A stretch of DNA of 64,000 nt from Clostridiales bacterium (GCA_012523185.1 JAAYIY010000037.1:1-64000), one strand, 5' to 3'; shown: positions 26,044 to 35,250, counted from the first letter of the stretch. Notes: a model not told the origin generated them from the letters alone. Numbers and translations are program-made.

Positions 26044-27354
26044 ATGTCCGTCGTTGTTTTCGGAGTCGCCGAAAATTCGCCCTGCGCCGGAAAAGGCGTA
26101 AGGGCGGGGGATAAGCTTGTCGCGATTAACGGCAATGAAATAAACGACGTTCTTGATTATCAATTTCACATAAAAGAAGAAAAACTTGTCATAGAGCTGC
26201 ATTCGGCGCGCGGCAGGCGCAAGAAAGTCAAGATAAAAAAGAGCGAAAATGAAGACCTTGGGATTTTATTTGAAACATACCTTATGGACAAGCAGCGCAG
26301 ATGCGCTAACAAATGCATCTTTTGCTTTATCGATCAGCTTCCGAGCGGCCTGAGGGACAGCCTGTATTTTAAGGACGACGACTCACGGCTTTCGTTTTTG
26401 TTCGGCAACTATATAACACTCACGAATTTGACGCGGCGTGAGGCGGACAGGATTATTAAAATGCGATTAAGCCCCGTCAACGTGTCTGTTCACACAATGG
26501 ATCCATGTCTGCGTGTTAAGATGATGGGGAACAAAACGGCGGGGGACTGCTTATCATACTTAAGGGAGTTTGCCGACAGCGGAATAAAGATTAACGCGCA
26601 AATCGTGCTTTGCCCCGGCATAAACGACGGTGCCGCGCTTGAATACAGTCTTTCACAGCTGCTTGATTTGCATCCGGCGACACAAAGCGTTGCTGTCGTC
26701 CCTGTCGGGCTGACAAAGCATCGCGAGGGTTTACATAAATTAGAGGGTTACACGCCGAAGCAGGCGGGTGAAGTCATTGATATAATAGACAGGTTCAACA
26801 ATGAAAACGCCGCGTCAGGCTTTCCGAAGATGGCCTTTGCGGCAGATGAGTTTTTTATTAAATCAGGCAAGGATATGCCCGGCATGGATTATTATGGGGA
26901 TTTTCCGCAGCTTGAAAACGGCGTCGGTATGTGGACACTTTTAAAAGAAGAATTTCTCTCGGAGCTTGAAAGCTTCTCCGGCAATGTCCTCGGCGGCTCA
27001 AGAGAGGTTACAATTGCGACGGGCGAGGCGGCTTATCCGCTCATGCTTTTTTTATCAGAAAAAGCCGCCCAAGCCATTCAGGGGCTTCACGTCAAAGTCG
27101 TCAAAGTTACTAACAGCTTCTTTGGTGAGGACATAACAGTTTCGGGGCTTTTGACAGGCGGGGATATTTTTTGCCGGCTTTCAAACCAAAGCTTGGGCGA
27201 CGAGCTGCTCATTCCGCTGTCGTCGCTGCGCCACGAGGAGGATATATTCCTTGACGGAATGACAGTAGCCGAGTTGGGCGAAAAGCTTGATGTAAGCGTC
27301 CGGGCAGTCGCAAACAGCGGGTCGGAATTGCTGCTTGCTTTAATCGGCGGATGA
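26044..27354 (+). CDS. DUF512 family radical SAM protein with PDZ-like N-terminus
   Basis: A 436-residue protein of the DUF512 family common in Firmicutes. Residues about 1-65 form a PDZ-like domain (GVRAGDKLVAINGNEINDV). Then comes a radical SAM core with CANKCIFCFIDQLP, the three Cys that hold the [4Fe-4S] cluster, and later DUF512-specific sequence. The function of the family is not known. The gap before it (25875-26043) holds a possible terminator hairpin of rpmF (ACAGAGGAGG with CCTTCCTCTGT, 25904-25933). It ends 3 bp before a small convergent gene. Confidence 0.9.
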   Translation: MSVVVFGVAENSPCAGKGVRAGDKLVAINGNEINDVLDYQFHIKEEKLVIELHSARGRRKKVKIKKSENEDLGILFETYLMDKQRRCANKCIFCFIDQLPSGLRDSLYFKDDDSRLSFLFGNYITLTNLTRREADRIIKMRLSPVNVSVHTMDPCLRVKMMGNKTAGDCLSYLREFADSGIKINAQIVLCPGINDGAALEYSLSQLLDLHPATQSVAVVPVGLTKHREGLHKLEGYTPKQAGEVIDIIDRFNNENAASGFPKMAFAADEFFIKSGKDMPGMDYYGDFPQLENGVGMWTLLKEEFLSELESFSGNVLGGSREVTIATGEAAYPLMLFLSEKAAQAIQGLHVKVVKVTNSFFGEDITVSGLLTGGDIFCRLSNQSLGDELLIPLSSLRHEEDIFLDGMTVAELGEKLDVSVRAVANSGSELLLALIGG

Positions 27355-27357
27355 TTT

Positions 27358-27624
27358 TTATGTGTCCTCCGCGTACACATGGCAAGCGCATTCAAACAGG
27401 ATTATCCCAAGCCCGATTATGCCGATTGACGGGTTCACACATTTGAAAAGCTGCTGTGAAATGTCCATGGCGTAATAATAATCTGTCAGGCGGCCGGCGG
27501 CTATGTGAAAGGCCAGCGAAGCCGTCGCGAGCGCAATGACATAAAACGCCCCGAATTTTAAAATAAATTTTGAATATTTGCTCATGCATCCAAAGGTTTC
27601 GACAATATTTTTATATGTACGCAT
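27358..27624 (-). CDS. small membrane protein, unknown
   Basis: About 88 residues with two hydrophobic segments (around FGAFYVIALATASLAFHIAA and IGIIGLGIILFECACHVYA). A GGAG twelve bases before ATG 27624 supports that start; ATG 27648 has no visible ribosome binding site. It is convergent with the DUF512 gene and I do not recognise a family. It could be a spurious frame, but the hydrophobic pattern and the lack of any other gene here favour a real protein. Confidence 0.45.
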   Translation of the reverse strand: MRTYKNIVETFGCMSKYSKFILKFGAFYVIALATASLAFHIAAGRLTDYYYAMDISQQLFKCVNPSIGIIGLGIILFECACHVYAEDT

Positions 27625-27702
27625 TTTATAAATCAACTCCACACACATTTTAACACCGCTTACACATAGTTTTCAATGCATAAATAATGGGAGTGAAAGT
27701 CA

Positions 27703-28491
27703 ATGGGCGTCGGCATATCAACTGCCTGCCATTACCCGCTTGAGACGGAAAAGTCTTTATCAAAGCTTGGCAAAGCCGATGTAAAGATAGCTGAGATTTT
27801 TTTCAACTCAAGATCCGAGTTAGAACCTCCGCTTTTAAATGAAATAAACGCGGTCAAAGACTTTTACGGCATAAATATTAACTCTGTTCACCCTTACCTC
27901 ACTTTCGGCGAAAGCTACCTTGTTTTCAGCGAATATTACAGGCGTTTCCTTGACTCGGTTGAAGATTTTAAAAAGATATTTGAAGCCATGAACAAGCTTG
28001 ACAGCAAAATATGTGTAATCCATGGCGAAAAAACGCCTTTTAGGATAGAAGAAGATGAATATTTTGAGCGTTTTGCCTTGATATCTGAGGAGGCAAAAAA
28101 ATTCGGAGTCATTTTGACGCAGGAAAATGTCGTCAATTTTCGTTCATCGTCCGTTGATTTTCTTAAAAGAATGCGTTCGGCTCTTGGCGAGAAATTTAAG
28201 CTCACCTTCGATATAAAGCAGTCCGTCAGGTCAAAGATTGACCCTTTTGACTTTGCCGCCGCTTTCGGAAAGGATATTGTCAGCATTCACATCAGCGACC
28301 ACAACTCAAAAAGTGACTGCATTCCGCCGCTTTCGGGCATCTTTGATTTTGAGGAGTTTTTTAGGACGATGCGCGGCTTCGGATATGACAAAAACTACAT
28401 AATCGAGCTTTACAGGAGCGGCTTTGACAGCGAGGAAGAGCTTATTTCTTCATATAAAAAGGTCGCCCGTCTGCTCGGAGCAGTGTCTTAA
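27703..28491 (+). CDS. TIM-barrel sugar phosphate isomerase/epimerase-like protein
   Basis: A 262-residue protein of the xylose isomerase-like/endonuclease IV-like TIM barrel superfamily. VILTQENVVNF and LTFDIKQSVRS carry the conserved Glu and Asp positions, SIHISDHNSKSDCIPPLSG the His/Asp metal block and YIIELYRSG the final Glu. Such proteins isomerise or epimerise sugars or cyclitols; the substrate here is unknown. It has a GGGAGTG ribosome binding site and stands alone. Confidence 0.75.
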   Translation: MGVGISTACHYPLETEKSLSKLGKADVKIAEIFFNSRSELEPPLLNEINAVKDFYGININSVHPYLTFGESYLVFSEYYRRFLDSVEDFKKIFEAMNKLDSKICVIHGEKTPFRIEEDEYFERFALISEEAKKFGVILTQENVVNFRSSSVDFLKRMRSALGEKFKLTFDIKQSVRSKIDPFDFAAAFGKDIVSIHISDHNSKSDCIPPLSGIFDFEEFFRTMRGFGYDKNYIIELYRSGFDSEEELISSYKKVARLLGAVS

Positions 28492-28608
28492 CAGGCATCG
28501 GAACTTAGCATTTCCCCTAAAAACGCAAGAAAAAGCCGCGATAGCTAATATCACCGCGCCGCGCGGGAATTAATGTTTGTGTCACAGGGGAATTAAAGTG
28601 CGCCGCAC

Positions 28609-28636
28609 TTGCAATATTTAGAAAACATGGTATAAT
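28609..28636 (+). promoter_or_regulatory. sigma-A promoter of nrdR
   Basis: TTGCAA (28609-28614), 16 bp, TATAAT (28631-28636), about 30 bases before the nrdR start. Confidence 0.6.
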
Positions 28637-28665
28637 ATCAACATTAAATATAAGGGGTGACTTAC

Positions 28666-29124
28666 TTGAGATGTCCGTTTTGCGGCTATGAAGAAAGCAA
28701 GGTTATAGACTCCAGACCGACAGACGAGGGCGAACGTATCAGAAGGCGCAGGGAGTGCATAAGTTGCGGAAAAAGATTCACGACTTATGAAGTCATCGAA
28801 AGCGTTCCCATAATAGTTGTGAAAAAGGATAAATCAAGGGAGGTTTTTGACAGAGCCAAGCTTTTCAGCGGAATGCTCCGCGCTTGCGAAAAGCGCCCCG
28901 TTTCTCTCGAAACAGTTGAAAAAACTGTGGCTGAGATTGAGACAGTGCTGCAAAATTCGCTCGACAGGGAAGTCAGCTCCGAGCGCATCGGTCAGCTGGC
29001 AATGGACAAGCTCAAAGACATAGACGAGGTCGCCTATGTGCGGTTCGCGTCTGTTTACCGCCAGTTTAAAGATATCAACACATTCATGGACGAGCTTGCT
29101 AAGCTGCTAAGCGAAAAGAAATAA
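28666..29124 (+). CDS. nrdR: NrdR, ribonucleotide reductase repressor
   Basis: A 152-residue transcription factor that represses ribonucleotide reductase genes when dATP is high. The start is TTG 28666, ten bases after AAGGGG, giving the standard N-terminus [18 protein letters not shown]. Two Cys pairs (CPFC, CISC) make the zinc ribbon. An ATP-cone domain follows ([20 protein letters not shown]). It is the expected length. No target gene lies in the window. Confidence 0.96.
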   Translation: MRCPFCGYEESKVIDSRPTDEGERIRRRRECISCGKRFTTYEVIESVPIIVVKKDKSREVFDRAKLFSGMLRACEKRPVSLETVEKTVAEIETVLQNSLDREVSSERIGQLAMDKLKDIDEVAYVRFASVYRQFKDINTFMDELAKLLSEKK

Positions 29125-29137
29125 ACCGCAAATGATG

Positions 29138-29177
29138 ACCGCGCGGCACGCCCAAAGGCTTGTCGCGCGGTTTTGTT
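29138..29177 (+). terminator. terminator of nrdR
   Basis: ACCGCGCG (29138-29145) pairs with CGCGCGGT (29164-29171), followed by TTTGTTTATTT. It lies between nrdR and the convergent hpf gene. Confidence 0.75.
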
Positions 29178-29209
29178 TATTTAAGTTAAGTCTTTGTCGG
29201 CGGTTTGGT

Positions 29210-29740
29210 TTATTCGTTAAATGGTGAAAGGACACCGTAACCGCCGTCGTTTCTTTTATAAACTACATTGACTTCATTTGTGTCCGCGTTTTTAAACATA
29301 TAAAACATGTGCCCGAGCAAGTTCATCTGAAGAATGGCTTCATCAATGCTCTGCGGCTTTACCGCGACTGATTTTGAACGGACAACGTCAAAACTGACTT
29401 CCTCATCAACATGGTTCTCCATTGAAATCAAGCTGTCAATACTGCCGCTGCGCAGCTTTTTTTCAACACGGGTCTTGTTTTTGCGTATCTGCCGTATAAG
29501 GGAATCGACGCATTTGTCGAGCGCCTCGTTCATGTTATAAGCGCGCTCCTCGGCACGGAAAATCATTCCGTTATAAACAACAGTGATTTCAACAACCTGG
29601 AAGCTTTTCTCAACAGTGACGGTTATTTTGACCTCGGTATCGGCGCCGAAAAAACGCTCAACTTTCGCAAGCTTTTTTTCCGCGTGATTTTTGAAGGACT
29701 CGCGGGGGTTACACTTTCTGCCCACAATACTAATTTTCAA
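29210..29740 (-). CDS. hpf: long-form ribosome hibernation promoting factor
   Basis: A 176-residue HPF. The N-terminal domain (residues 1-105; VEKSFQVVEITVVYNGMIFR and ERAYNMNEALDKCVDSLIRQ) sits in the decoding centre of idle 70S ribosomes. The C-terminal domain (about 120-176; KSVAVKPQSIDEAILQMNLL, then NEVNVVYKRNDGGYGVLSP) lets two ribosomes join as 100S dimers. Both domains are complete, as in other Firmicutes. Confidence 0.95.
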   Translation of the reverse strand: MKISIVGRKCNPRESFKNHAEKKLAKVERFFGADTEVKITVTVEKSFQVVEITVVYNGMIFRAEERAYNMNEALDKCVDSLIRQIRKNKTRVEKKLRSGSIDSLISMENHVDEEVSFDVVRSKSVAVKPQSIDEAILQMNLLGHMFYMFKNADTNEVNVVYKRNDGGYGVLSPFNE

Positions 29741-29874
29741 GCCATCATCCCCTTTTTACTTTATTCCCCTTTGGTATCTTTGGAGATGACATAATTATAG
29801 CACATATCGCACAAAAAGTAAAGGTGATGACCCTCAAGTTTTAAATATATTTCACAGTTTGTTAACACGTTTTG

Positions 29875-30717
29875 TCAGATTATCGCTTCGGCATGTCTTG
29901 TTACATGACAGCCGATGTTAACAGACACGGGCAGCCCCGCGATGTGTGTCGGCGCCGACTCGACCGCCACCGACAAGGCGGTTGTCTTGCCGCCGAAACC
30001 CTGTGGGCCGATTTGAAGCGCATTTATGCGGCTCAAAAGCTCATCCTCAAGCTCTCTGTAAAAGCTGTCCTTGTTTTTGACGCTCACAGGACGGCAAAGT
30101 GCCTTCTTTGCAAGATATGCGCAGTGTTCAAAGTCGCCGCCGATGCCGACGCCTATTACCATCGGCGGGCAGGCGTTGCTGCCGGCGTCGCTTACGGACG
30201 AAACAACAAACGCGACAATCTCGTCTCTTGAGGCGGACGGTGAAAGCATTTTGAGGGCGCTCATGTTTTCGCTCCCGAAGCCCTTTGGGGCGGCTGTGAT
30301 ATGCACCTTGTCGCCCTCGACTATCCGCGTGTGGATTATCGCGGGCGTGTTGTCGCCTGTGTTTGTGCGCCTGAGCGGGTCGCCGACAATCGAGGCGCGG
30401 AGATAGCCCTCGGTGTATGCCCTTGACACGCCTTTATTTACAGCCTTCTCGAAGCTTCCGCCGACAAGGCGCACGTATTGACCTATTTCAAAAAAAACAA
30501 CAGCCATGCCCGTATCCTGACAAACAGGTATATCAAGCAAAGCCGCTGAATCAAGGTTTGCCGCGATGTCTTTCATGATGCATTTGGGCAGCGACTCGGT
30601 TTCGTCGCCGCAAGCCTGACGGATGAGCGCCTCAAGGTCGCGCGGGAGAAATTTGTTTGCCTTTATGAACAAGCCGCGCACCGTATCTTCAATTGTCTTA
30701 ACATCAATTTCTCTCAT
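29875..30717 (-). CDS. class I fumarate hydratase/tartrate dehydratase, alpha subunit
   Basis: A 280-residue alpha subunit of the two-subunit, oxygen-sensitive [4Fe-4S] fumarases (or tartrate dehydratases). CQDTGMAVVFFEIGQ, SNACPPMVIGVGIGGDFEHC and CHVTRHAE carry the expected Cys and family residues. RRTNTGDNTPAIIHTRI and APKGFGSENMS are the other hallmarks. The beta subunit, which completes the active site, is not beside it: upstream is a lipoprotein gene and downstream is hpf. It must be encoded elsewhere if this enzyme works. Confidence 0.88.
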   Translation of the reverse strand: MREIDVKTIEDTVRGLFIKANKFLPRDLEALIRQACGDETESLPKCIMKDIAANLDSAALLDIPVCQDTGMAVVFFEIGQYVRLVGGSFEKAVNKGVSRAYTEGYLRASIVGDPLRRTNTGDNTPAIIHTRIVEGDKVHITAAPKGFGSENMSALKMLSPSASRDEIVAFVVSSVSDAGSNACPPMVIGVGIGGDFEHCAYLAKKALCRPVSVKNKDSFYRELEDELLSRINALQIGPQGFGGKTTALSVAVESAPTHIAGLPVSVNIGCHVTRHAEAII

Positions 30718-30771
30718 TTTGCTCCATCACAAACGTCCTGCGGCACATTTGGGCACAGTGCCGCAAAAAGT

Positions 30772-31440
30772 TTATCTGTAATAAGTGAATTTTGTAAACA
30801 CCCATTTTGAGGAGTCGCTTTTTGACGGCTCCAAAACAAAGTCAAATGTGTCCTCAACATCCGGCTTTCCGTCGCCGTCTTTGTCCTTGACAACTGTGAC
30901 AAGATATGACTTTTTGTCTTTTGACTGCTCCTTGATTGTGAAGCTTTCGCTCAAAACAGTCGCCCCGGTGCCCATATTTATGTCAAGCACATACAGCGAG
31001 CCGTCGTCAAAAGCCATATAGCGCTCGACATTCAGAAGCCGGGTGACGATTTCTTCAGAAAAATATCCGAGCATATAACTTCTTAACTTTTCGATTGTGT
31101 TGAGGCTCTTGTCAGACACCCTGTAATAAAGAAGCCCTTTTTCGTATTCGATGCTGTCCTCACGATCGATTTCAGGCACAGTGGAAATAAAAAGTGAGTA
31201 GGCGTCCAGGGCTTCTCCCACAAGAGAGTTTATGTAATTGTCCTGTGTTTTATCGGCATTTTCCGTAACATCCTGACTGCCTTCATCCTTATCGGCGGGC
31301 CGAAAAACCTCGGCCGAGCTCCATTCCGACGGCTGCAAGTCAGTCGTTTCACGCGAATCTTCGCCGCCGCATGAGGAAAAAAGCAACGCGGTGATCAAAA
31401 AAAATGTCACCGCGGCTGTCGTGGGTATTAACTTTCTCAA
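30772..31440 (-). CDS. predicted lipoprotein, unknown
   Basis: A 222-residue exported protein. Residues 1-23 form a lipoprotein signal peptide ending in a lipobox (LLFSSC). A Ser/Glu/Asp-rich stretch to about residue 70 follows, then a domain of about 140 residues with no known motif. It begins 27 bp downstream of the S1 protein gene and is followed by the fumarase gene, so it may be co-transcribed with the sporulation cluster. The function is unknown. Confidence 0.75.
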   Translation of the reverse strand: MRKLIPTTAAVTFFLITALLFSSCGGEDSRETTDLQPSEWSSAEVFRPADKDEGSQDVTENADKTQDNYINSLVGEALDAYSLFISTVPEIDREDSIEYEKGLLYYRVSDKSLNTIEKLRSYMLGYFSEEIVTRLLNVERYMAFDDGSLYVLDINMGTGATVLSESFTIKEQSKDKKSYLVTVVKDKDGDGKPDVEDTFDFVLEPSKSDSSKWVFTKFTYYR

Positions 31441-31466
31441 AAAACCACCCTCTAAAACACCTTGGC

Positions 31467-31949
31467 TTATTTTGCTCCGCGGCGAGAATATCCGCCGCCA
31501 TGTCTTGACTCGGATGAACGTTTGAGATCTGTGATTTTTTCGTCGCTTACTTGCTTGAAACGTGCCATCATTTCCTCGAAAGACTGATCAGACGAGGAGG
31601 GCTGAGGCTTGCTGCCCTGCCAAACATTCGCGGGAGAACGGCGGCCGGAATTTTGCCTTTGCGCAGGCCGCTGGCTGTCTGCCCGGCGAAACTGAACTTT
31701 TTCGCCGCCTTCGCTTTCATCGACCTTTTTAATGGAAAGATTGATGCGTCCATTTTCGTCGATGCTCAAGATTTTAACTTTTACCTGCTGGTTCAGCTCA
31801 AGGTGATCGCGTATGTTTTTGACATATGCCGATGCGACTTCCGATATGTGAACCATGCCCGTGCTGCCGTTTTCCAGCTCAATAAATGCGCCGAAATCAG
31901 TAAGACCTGTGACCTTACCCTCCAGAATTGCTCCAACCTCTGACTGCAT
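31467..31949 (-). CDS. S1 RNA-binding domain protein (YabR-like)
   Basis: A 160-residue protein. Residues 1-75 form an S1 domain (GAILEGKVTGLTDFGAFIEL, then GMVHISEVA and LSIDENGRINLSIKK). The rest is a basic, Gln/Ser/Arg-rich tail that probably has no fixed fold and ends in SRHGGGYSRRGAK. It matches YabR, which lies after divIC in Bacillus. It binds RNA; its target is not known. Confidence 0.88.
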   Translation of the reverse strand: MQSEVGAILEGKVTGLTDFGAFIELENGSTGMVHISEVASAYVKNIRDHLELNQQVKVKILSIDENGRINLSIKKVDESEGGEKVQFRRADSQRPAQRQNSGRRSPANVWQGSKPQPSSSDQSFEEMMARFKQVSDEKITDLKRSSESRHGGGYSRRGAK

Positions 31950-31996
31950 AAAACCGCGGTTTCCTCCATAAGATTATATTTTGAAGCCGGTAAACG

Positions 31997-32308
31997 TCAA
32001 TTTGAAACAGAAAGGTCATAATAGACACGTTCGTTTGGCTTGACGTAACCGAGATCCTCATCACGCGCTCTTTTTTCTACGTATTCTTCAATGTCCTTTT
32101 CGGCGAGCATACGCTCAAGCTCGTCGTTTTCGTCCTGAAGAATCCGGCATTTAAGAGAAATTTCCTCAATGCCTGACTTTCTTTCGGTTATTTGTGATTT
32201 CAGATTAAAGAAAGAAACAAAGAAATAAGCAACCATCACCAACATGGCAATAGCCAGCAGATAACTTCCCTTGAATTTTAAACGAGATTTTTGGGGCAAA
32301 TCAATCAA
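31997..32308 (-). CDS. DivIC/FtsB-like septum formation protein
   Basis: A 103-residue single-pass membrane protein of the cell division complex. The helix YLLAIAMLVMVAYFFVSFF (about residues 12-31) is followed by a coiled coil and a C-terminal end with VEKRARDEDLGYVKPNE, the typical FtsB/DivIC ending. Its ATG overlaps the stop of yabQ by 4 bp. The order yabP-yabQ-divIC-yabR is that of Bacillus and other spore formers. Confidence 0.88.
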   Translation of the reverse strand: MIDLPQKSRLKFKGSYLLAIAMLVMVAYFFVSFFNLKSQITERKSGIEEISLKCRILQDENDELERMLAEKDIEEYVEKRARDEDLGYVKPNERVYYDLSVSN

Positions 32309-32823
32309 TCCTGCCTATTTTTACCGAATGCTAATATACACTTTAGATTATATACCATTATCCTATTCAATTTCAAGTGAAATTTTGATTTTTTATGTAT
32401 TTTTTTAAAAATCTTTTTGACAAAGCATGATATTTTATAAAACAGTGAGTTTATAAGCCTAATTATGAAGATAACAGGCTTGGAAATTTGTTTGTACAGC
32501 CATTTTATGAACCGCGTTGTTGCTTTGCTGCATTTAATTGCCACTGTGCCGAGCGAAAAGTAATAAACAAACCATCCGAGCAGCTCCGCAATAAAAGCAT
32601 ATCCGCGCACTTTTCCGTTATTAATTGCCAAAAAAAACAAAAAGGTGAGAACGGCGCAAAGCGAAACATAAATGACATCATAAATAAAAACAAGCTTTTT
32701 ACCTGATGAAAAGGCAAGCCTGACGGCGCGAAATATGTCATATAATATTCCGAGGATAAAGCCGAATCCGAAGGACTGCAAAAAGACGCGCATTTGGTAT
32801 GACAACGACTGAAGATAAATCAT
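32305..32823 (-). CDS. yabQ: YabQ, spore cortex membrane protein
   Basis: A 172-residue multi-pass membrane protein needed for spore cortex formation in Bacillus. The start SLSYQMRVFLQSFGFGFILG then LYDIFRAVRLAF is typical for YabQ. Four hydrophobic segments can be seen in the first 120 residues, followed by a basic tail that is unusually Lys-rich. Genes on both sides (yabP, divIC) confirm the call. Confidence 0.88.
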   Translation of the reverse strand: MIYLQSLSYQMRVFLQSFGFGFILGILYDIFRAVRLAFSSGKKLVFIYDVIYVSLCAVLTFLFFLAINNGKVRGYAFIAELLGWFVYYFSLGTVAIKCSKATTRFIKWLYKQISKPVIFIIRLINSLFYKISCFVKKIFKKIHKKSKFHLKLNRIMVYNLKCILAFGKNRQD

Positions 32824-32874
32824 CTTTCGCTCAAGTCCTTTTCGGAGTTTTTCATCTTGTCAAAAGCTTTTGAA

Positions 32875-33162
32875 TCAGCGAAACACCTTGCTGAAAAAAC
32901 CGGAGCTTTTTGGCTGCTCGTCGGCGTAACTTAGTGATGATATGTTTCCTTCAAGCTGCAGCTCTCCCGTCTCCACGCTCAGCTTGTTTATGTGCAAATC
33001 ATTGCCTCTGACTGTCAGCTCGCCCAGCTCTGTAAAAACAATAATAACTCTGTCGTCAAAGCTGTCAACATCTGAAACGCCTGACATATTGAGGATCCGT
33101 CTGTCCTCAAGGATAAGGTTTTGCGGAACTTTAACCAGCCTTTTTTCGTCTGTCACGTTCAT
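32875..33162 (-). CDS. yabP: YabP, sporulation protein
   Basis: A 95-residue protein of the YabP family, needed for cortex assembly in Bacillus. I start it at ATG 33162 (MNVTDEKR), behind TAGGAGGAG; a longer frame would run into ylmC. The core LILEDRRILNMSGVSDVDSF then IIVFTELGELTVRGNDLHI is the family signature. Confidence 0.9.
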   Translation of the reverse strand: MNVTDEKRLVKVPQNLILEDRRILNMSGVSDVDSFDDRVIIVFTELGELTVRGNDLHINKLSVETGELQLEGNISSLSYADEQPKSSGFFSKVFR

Positions 33163-33173
33163 TTTTGCTCCTC

Positions 33174-33467
33174 CTATCTTATGAATGAATCCCAAAAGGC
33201 TTTCTTTTTCTTCCTGCCGGGCGGCCTTTCCGGGCGGCGGTTGACAAGGATTGTGTCGTCGCCTATAACGTCAATCTCATCCCAGCATATCCTTGTATCG
33301 TCGTCGCGCCCGAGCAGTCCGAAGCATCGGCTTTTGCCGTGTATAATAAGTGCGACGACATGACCGGTGCATGTGTCGACATCAACATCACAAACGTGCC
33401 CGAGACGGCGCCCGTCGACTTTGCATATTACTTCCTTGCAGGTCAAATCTGTTACGCAGCATTTCAC
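33174..33467 (-). CDS. ylmC: YlmC/YmxH family PRC-barrel sporulation protein
   Basis: A protein of about 97 residues with a PRC-barrel fold (KEVICKVDGRRLGHVCDVDV, then the Arg/Asp-rich CFGLLGRDDDTRICWDEIDV). I start it at GTG 33467, eight bases after AAGGGG. It is the first gene of the leftward sporulation cluster. Members of this family are sporulation-associated in Firmicutes; the exact role is unknown. Confidence 0.85.
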   Translation of the reverse strand: MKCCVTDLTCKEVICKVDGRRLGHVCDVDVDTCTGHVVALIIHGKSRCFGLLGRDDDTRICWDEIDVIGDDTILVNRRPERPPGRKKKKAFWDSFIR

Positions 33468-33554
33468 AGGATGCACCCCTTGGATATATATATGCGGGGC
33501 GCTGTTTGCATATTACATCGTCATGCACCCGTGAAATGAAATTTCACAAAGGGC

Positions 33555-33587
33555 AAAATAAAAGCGCGGGTTGAAGAAAACCCGCGC
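33555..33587 (-). terminator. terminator of the glycerophosphodiesterase gene
   Basis: On the minus strand, GCGCGGG and CCCGCGC (33564-33587) form a perfect 7 bp stem with a 10-base loop, followed by TTTTATTTT. It lies directly after the stop at 33596. Confidence 0.8.
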
Positions 33588-33595
33588 GGTCTGTC

Positions 33596-34351
33596 TTATC
33601 CGACAACTGTTCTTATTTCAAACGGACAGTCTGTTATTATCCCGTCGGCGCCCATCTTAACAAGCTCCGCCGCCTGTTTCATGCTGTTCACCGTCCAAAC
33701 ATTAACTAAAAGCCCCAGTCTGTGCGCGCGGGCAATCAGCTGTCTGTCAACAAATCTTGCCATCGGGTGAATTGTGTCAGCCTTTATCTTGTGCGCGTAG
33801 TGGAGGGGAGGGGACATCCAGTCGGAAAAAAACTTGGTGATTCTGGGGTAAAGCAAGCCGGTTTTGCATTCGCTGTCGATTTCCTTGGCAAAGACAAGCG
33901 TGCCGCCGTCGAAGCTTGAAATCAAAAGCCTGTCAAATAAATTATATTTTTTTGCAGCTTCGATTGTCTTTCGCGCTATTTCTTTATTTTTTAGCTTGTC
34001 TCTGTCAGCCTTAATTTCGATGTTAATAAGCTTAATCGGCTTGCTTTTTAAAAAGATAAAAAAGTCGTCAATAGTCGGAATCCTGACATTTTTAAATTCT
34101 GATAAAAAGTATGAGCCGAAATCAAGGTTTAGGAGCTGGCTTAACATATAATCTGAAATTTGACCCTTGCCGTCGGAGGTTTTGTCGACAGTGTAATTAT
34201 GGCAGAGGACAATATGCCCGTCTTTTGTCATGTGGACGTCGGTTTCCACTCCGTCGGCGTACAGCTCACACGCCTTTGAAAAGGCGGGCATGGTGTTTTG
34301 CGGGGCGTCACGGTTTGCGCCCCTGTGAGCAATTATCATAACTTTTCTCAT
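33596..34351 (-). CDS. glycerophosphodiester phosphodiesterase
   Basis: A 251-residue enzyme that splits glycerophosphodiesters into glycerol 3-phosphate and an alcohol. The catalytic set is complete: IAHRGANRDAPQNT (His-Arg), GVETDVHMTKDGHIVLCHN (Glu, Asp and second His). NIEIKADRDK and WTVNSMKQAAELVKMGADG follow as in the family. No signal peptide is present, so it works in the cytoplasm. Compare the inactive-looking relative at 38715. Confidence 0.92.
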   Translation of the reverse strand: MRKVMIIAHRGANRDAPQNTMPAFSKACELYADGVETDVHMTKDGHIVLCHNYTVDKTSDGKGQISDYMLSQLLNLDFGSYFLSEFKNVRIPTIDDFFIFLKSKPIKLINIEIKADRDKLKNKEIARKTIEAAKKYNLFDRLLISSFDGGTLVFAKEIDSECKTGLLYPRITKFFSDWMSPPLHYAHKIKADTIHPMARFVDRQLIARAHRLGLLVNVWTVNSMKQAAELVKMGADGIITDCPFEIRTVVG

Positions 34352-34419
34352 ATGCAGTCCTCCGAGAGAGCTTCACCCGTGCCCTGACAGGCTATAAATA
34401 TAATATCGGCTGCGGGCGC

Positions 34420-34449
34420 AATAAAAAGCCCCGCGCTATGCGGCAAGGC
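34420..34449 (-). terminator. terminator of the amino-acid ABC operon
   Basis: On the minus strand GCC-TT-GCCGC, loop, GCGGGGC (34428-34449) forms a bulged stem followed by TTTTTATT. It overlaps the last base of the ATPase stop codon region. Confidence 0.6.
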
Positions 34450-35234
34450 TAACCTTCAAAATAGCGTTCAAGAAACCGCCTTGTGCGCTCCTCGTCGGGC
34501 GCGCAAAAGACACTTTCGGGGCTGCCCTGCTCAACGACGATACCGTCGTCCATAAACATGACAATATCGGAAACCTCGCGTGCGAATTGCATCTCGTGAG
34601 TGACAATTATCATGGTCGTATCCCTTTCGGCAAGGGATTTTATGACCTTTAAAACTTCTCCTGTCAGCTCCGGGTCAAGCGCGCTCGTAGGCTCGTCGAA
34701 GCACAGTATGTCGGGGCGGAGCGCCAAAGCGCGCGCTATCGCAACCCTCTGCTGCTGACCGCCGGAAAGCTGATGAGGATATGAAAAAAGCTTGTCGGAC
34801 AAGCCGACGCTGTCCAGCAGCTCATGAGCCCTTTTGTCGATCTCAGCCAAAATCTCTTTTTTGTTTTGCTTGTAATCTTTTTGATCCTTTGCGAGCAGCT
34901 CACAAGCGAGCGTGATGTTTTTTAAAACATTGTGCTGGGGAAACAGATTGAACGACTGAAAGACAAGACCGAAATGCAGACGTTTCTTTCGCTTTTCGGA
35001 CTCTTTTTGAGTTGACTTATCGTCCGCGTCAAAAAGCTTTTCGTTGTTGACATAAATACTTCCGCTGTCGGGCGTTTCAAGAAAATTCAGACAGCGCAGC
35101 AAGGTGGTTTTCCCGCTGCCCGAAGCGCCGATTATGGACAGCGTGCTGCCCTTTTCAAGCGTGAAGCTTATATCATCTAAGACCTTTGTGTCGCCGAAAT
35201 GCTTTTTTAAGTTTTTTACCTCTAATACCGGCAC
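34449..35234 (-). CDS. polar amino-acid ABC importer, ATPase (GlnQ-like)
   Basis: A 261-residue ABC ATPase that powers amino-acid import. It has Walker A ([19 protein letters not shown]), signature ([15 protein letters not shown]), Walker B ([14 protein letters not shown]) and the switch His ([13 protein letters not shown]). It is of the polar amino-acid type and contains a Lys-rich insertion (about residues 65-120). It is last in the operon, after the binding protein and permease. Confidence 0.94.
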   Translation of the reverse strand: MPVLEVKNLKKHFGDTKVLDDISFTLEKGSTLSIIGASGSGKTTLLRCLNFLETPDSGSIYVNNEKLFDADDKSTQKESEKRKKRLHFGLVFQSFNLFPQHNVLKNITLACELLAKDQKDYKQNKKEILAEIDKRAHELLDSVGLSDKLFSYPHQLSGGQQQRVAIARALALRPDILCFDEPTSALDPELTGEVLKVIKSLAERDTTMIIVTHEMQFAREVSDIVMFMDDGIVVEQGSPESVFCAPDEERTRRFLERYFEG

Positions 35235-35250
35235 CGTTCACACCCCCGAA

